DNA of 7,830 bases from Betaproteobacteria bacterium. Lineage in GTDB: Bacteria; Pseudomonadota; Gammaproteobacteria; Burkholderiales; Rhodocyclaceae. This document shows positions 6,196 through 7,830 of the stretch, piece by piece. Under the pieces are notes generated by a model, which made no database searches, was not told the origin of the DNA, and worked only from the letters and a program-made list of their open reading frames with translations. Position numbers and translations under genes: made by a program. The stretch spans positions 1 to 7,830 of the forward strand of contig BNUC01000155.1 in the NCBI GenBank assembly GCA_025997075.1, read 5' to 3'. Every line of letters starts with the position of its first letter. Position 1 is the first letter of the stretch.

Positions 6196-6633
6196 TTAGC
6201 GCGCCCGGTACAACAGGCTCGGATGCACTTCCTGAAGAATTTTCTGCATCCCCGTGCGCGTCTTGAGGTTGAGAATCACCGGAGAGCGCGTATTGGCGGC
6301 AATCTTGCCATTCGGCCCCTTCTCCGCCCCGTCGCGATAAACGATCACGGCGATCACCACATCACTCGCATCCTGTATTCCGAGCAGCTCGCCGTCCTCG
6401 TCGGACAACTCAATCTCATACGCGATATCGATCGCGTCGGGCGACACGATGGGAAACGCGACATTAGTGTCATCGACCGACTGCAGCCAGAACACCGTCC
6501 CGCCGCCTTCTTCATGAAACAGTTTAAAACGCTTGCTGCTCTCGAATCCCGCCAATCCTTTCGGAAAGGTAAACAACGTAACGGGATCCACCTGAACATT
6601 CTTCAAACCAAAACGATCGATATCGATCTTCAT
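6196..6633 (-). CDS. fliW: Flagellar assembly factor FliW
   Basis: 145 aa, the normal family length. FliW binds flagellin and, when flagellin is exported, is freed to bind the translational repressor CsrA, so it couples flagellin synthesis to filament assembly. Conserved blocks are FTFPKGLAGFE (21-31), FWLQSVDDTNVAFPIVSP (48-65) and the IAANTRSPVILNLKTRTGMQ segment (111-130). ATG 6633 has AGGGG six bases upstream. No flagellin or csrA lies in the window, so this copy stands apart from the fliW-csrA pair common in other bacteria. A sigma-28-like promoter lies directly upstream (6656-6682), which places it in the late flagellar class. It converges with the LysR gene. Confidence 0.95.
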   Translation of the reverse strand: MKIDIDRFGLKNVQVDPVTLFTFPKGLAGFESSKRFKLFHEEGGGTVFWLQSVDDTNVAFPIVSPDAIDIAYEIELSDEDGELLGIQDASDVVIAVIVYRDGAEKGPNGKIAANTRSPVILNLKTRTGMQKILQEVHPSLLYRAR

Positions 6634-6655
6634 GAATATCCCCTGAGTTAAAAGC

Positions 6656-6682
6656 TTGCCGGCATACTACTCCGAACATTTA
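6656..6682 (-). promoter_or_regulatory. Sigma-28 (FliA)-type promoter of fliW
   Basis: On the minus strand TAAA (6682-6679) is followed after exactly 15 bases by GCCGGCAA (6663-6656). The sigma-28 consensus is TAAA-N15-GCCGATAA, so the -35 core is perfect and the -10 matches 6 of 8 including the key GCCG. It ends 22 nt before the fliW start, giving a short leader that contains the ribosome site. Position and gene function agree. The site was found by eye and has not been scored against the genome. Confidence 0.68.
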
Positions 6683-6754
6683 ACCAGAATACCCCTACCT
6701 CTGCAATACATACTGTCTTCGGCAGGCAGGCGGCACGCAGACAAGCTATTTTTA

Positions 6755-6884
6755 CCCCGTCATTCCCGCGAAGGCGGGAATCCAGTTCGTTTTCTCCAAC
6801 CCGAAGGGCTGCAAATAATGGTGACGCGTTGCGTTACATCGGAGGGTACGCTTCTGGATTTCGGCTTTCGCCGGAATGACGGGG
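6755..6884. repeat. Inverted-repeat element with dRS3-like arms
   Basis: Left arm 6755-6785 and right arm 6854-6884 are 31-bp inverted copies matching at 27 positions, around a 68-bp non-coding centre. The left arm contains ATTCCC-N8-GGGAAT, the form of the Neisseria dRS3 repeat; close relatives are scattered in intergenic DNA of many proteobacteria. It has no open frame and is too short for a transposase, so it may be a non-autonomous palindromic (MITE-like) element or a pair of such units. It lies 72 bp upstream of the fliW promoter. Confidence 0.75.
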
Positions 6885-6892
6885 GGTTTTGC

Positions 6893-6989
6893 GGTTGGGT
6901 AAGCGAAGCGCAACCCGACGGTTGTACATTTGCGGCGCGTAGCGCCGGAAGAAACCGTCGGGATGCGCCGCTTCGCGGCTTTCCCAACC
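6893..6989. repeat. Second composite palindrome (GGTTGGG... type)
   Basis: Left arm 6893-6923 starts GGTTGGGTAAGCGAAGCG and right arm 6953-6989 ends GGCTTTCCCAACC; they are inverted copies with small insertions. In the centre lies a perfect small hairpin CGGCGC/GCGCCG (6933-6947). The 'TTGGGTTGCGCTTCGC' motif is a common intergenic repeat in proteobacteria. It sits 8 bp from the preceding element. A CCCC/GGGG mini-hairpin (6994-7006) and a purine-rich stretch (7003-7022) fill the space to the autotransporter stop, so the whole 6755-7028 interval is repeat-like with no gene. Confidence 0.7.
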
Positions 6990-7028
6990 TACGCCCCGCT
7001 GAGGGGTTGGGGGAGAGGGGGGAAGGCG

Positions 7029-7830
7029 CTAGAAGTTATACCTCGCCTTCAGACTCCCCAACACGCCTTCGCGTTTGCCGGCATAGCCTTGCACGCCTAT
7101 ATCCAGCGTCCAGCCTTGGGTTTTTGTCGTGGGATTCAGCGTCACGCCGAGTTCCAGCAGCCCGCTGTCGCCCTTGAGTTTGGGCGCGTCCAGTGGGTAG
7201 TCACCTTTGCCGTGTTCGATGAAGAGGCCGGCTGTTAATTGGCCGGGGTCGGTTTCTTTGCTTGCGGCGAGGCCGGCGATCAGGTTGTAGCCTTCGACGT
7301 CGACATGTGAGCCGGTGTTGTGCCGCAGCTTGCCGCCGAGGGCGATGAAGCCGAGGCGGCAGTTATCCGCCGAAGCGCATTGCGTCTGTTGCAGGGCGGC
7401 GGGAAGTCCTTTGTCGATGAGGAAGTCCGCGCCTTGAGTGAGGAAGGCACTTGCGGCTGCGTAGCCTTCGGCCAGGGCTTTGGTTTGGGGATTGAGGTGG
7501 ATGCCGGGCTTGTCGGGGGGATTGGGGGTGACGGGGGGTTCAACCGGTGGCTCGACCGGCGGTTGAACTGGCGGCTCGACGGGCGGCTCAACCGGTGGTT
7601 CGCTTCCCGCGAGGCTGGCTACCAGCCGCCGGCCTTCCTGGGTGCTCAGGTTGAAGTCGTAGAGCAGGCTGACGCCTTGCATCCCCGTGCCGTGGGCGGT
7701 CTGGTTGAGCGGCTCGCCGATGAGGGTGGCTGCGTTGATGAGCGTGAGGCTGTCGCCGGCCTTCAGCGGGGTGCTGCTGCCGAGGAGGCCGACATTGACG
7801 CTGCTGTTGATGATGTAGGCGACGCCGTCG
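7029..7830 (-). CDS. Autotransporter outer-membrane protein, C-terminal 266 residues (5' end outside window), barrel apparently shortened
   Basis: The frame is open from the right edge (first full codon at 7829) to TAG at 7029. Window residues 1-75 are the end of the passenger: a beta-helix-like stretch (VNVGLLGSS, LKAGDSLTLINAATL) closing with TGMQGVSLLYDFNL. Six EPPV/QPPV units (77-100) form a proline-rich spacer, and the rest is a translocator-type domain ending in Phe, the usual signal for outer-membrane assembly. Blocks typical of these barrels are HVDVEGYNLIAGLA, LTAGLFIEHGKGDY, LKGDSGLLELGVTL and DIGVQGYAGKREG. The domain is only about 157 residues, against roughly 250-290 usual. The early-strand motif ending GKGDY is joined directly to the DAPKLKGDSG motif that normally starts the last strands (near 7197). 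The middle of the barrel seems missing, so export function is doubtful. Passenger function cannot be told. Confidence 0.88.
   Translation of the reverse strand, partial: DGVAYIINSSVNVGLLGSSTPLKAGDSLTLINAATLIGEPLNQTAHGTGMQGVSLLYDFNLSTQEGRRLVASLAGSEPPVEPPVEPPVQPPVEPPVEPPVTPNPPDKPGIHLNPQTKALAEGYAAASAFLTQGADFLIDKGLPAALQQTQCASADNCRLGFIALGGKLRHNTGSHVDVEGYNLIAGLAASKETDPGQLTAGLFIEHGKGDYPLDAPKLKGDSGLLELGVTLNPTTKTQGWTLDIGVQGYAGKREGVLGSLKARYNF
7530..7601 (-). repeat. 12-bp tandem repeat encoding six E/Q-P-P-V units
   Basis: Six consecutive 12-bp units encode EPPV, EPPV, EPPV, QPPV, EPPV, EPPV between passenger and barrel. The units differ at synonymous positions, so the array is not freshly amplified. 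Twelve-bp steps keep frame, so copy changes would alter spacer length without switching the gene off. Confidence 0.88.

Noticed and set aside
6755..6989. CRISPR array
   Set aside because: The repeats are inverted arms of two palindromes, not regularly spaced direct repeats, and no cas gene is near.
6656..7177. Plus-strand open frame of about 173 codons through the repeat block
   Set aside because: It runs through two palindromic repeats and into the antisense of the autotransporter, with no protein motif.

Overview
The window looks like chromosomal DNA of a motile Gram-negative proteobacterium, most likely a betaproteobacterium. The coding DNA is GC-rich. There is a lipoprotein with a cysteine followed by a glycine run, a type V autotransporter ending in Phe, a FliW flagellar factor with a sigma-28-like promoter, and intergenic copies of the widespread 'CCGTCATTCCCGCGAAGGCGGGAATCCAG'-type palindrome. 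The taxon is inferred from style only, not from a marker gene.

Layout. Positions 1-960 (minus, running off the left edge) encode a lipoprotein whose C-terminal part resembles pyroglutamyl peptidase I (peptidase family C15). Positions 961-1384 are an AT-richer gap with no gene. Positions 1385-4988 (minus) carry, in transcription order, a D-glutamate cyclase-like protein (DUF1445/YcsI family), pxpB, pxpC and pxpA. The first three genes are tightly packed; pxpA is separated from pxpC by a 195-bp gap holding four strong hairpins. A LysR-type regulator (5142-6101, plus) is divergent from this operon across a 153-bp shared promoter region. Next comes convergent fliW (6196-6633, minus). A gene-free region follows (6634-7028) with two composite palindromic repeats, and then the 3' end of an autotransporter gene (7029-7830, minus, running off the right edge).

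How the genes may work together. PxpA, PxpB and PxpC form the ATP-dependent bacterial 5-oxoprolinase, which opens 5-oxoproline (pyroglutamate) to L-glutamate. D-glutamate cyclase links D-glutamate and 5-oxo-D-proline. A pyroglutamyl-peptidase-like protein would release pyroglutamate from peptide N-termini. The left 5 kb therefore looks like one pyroglutamate module: release at the cell envelope, conversion between D-Glu and 5-oxo-D-proline, and hydrolysis to glutamate, probably under the divergent LysR protein. The role of the lipoprotein is an inference, because its presumed catalytic Cys and His would lie outside the window.

The other main oddities are an autotransporter barrel that appears to lack its middle strands, and a good sigma-28-type promoter in front of fliW.
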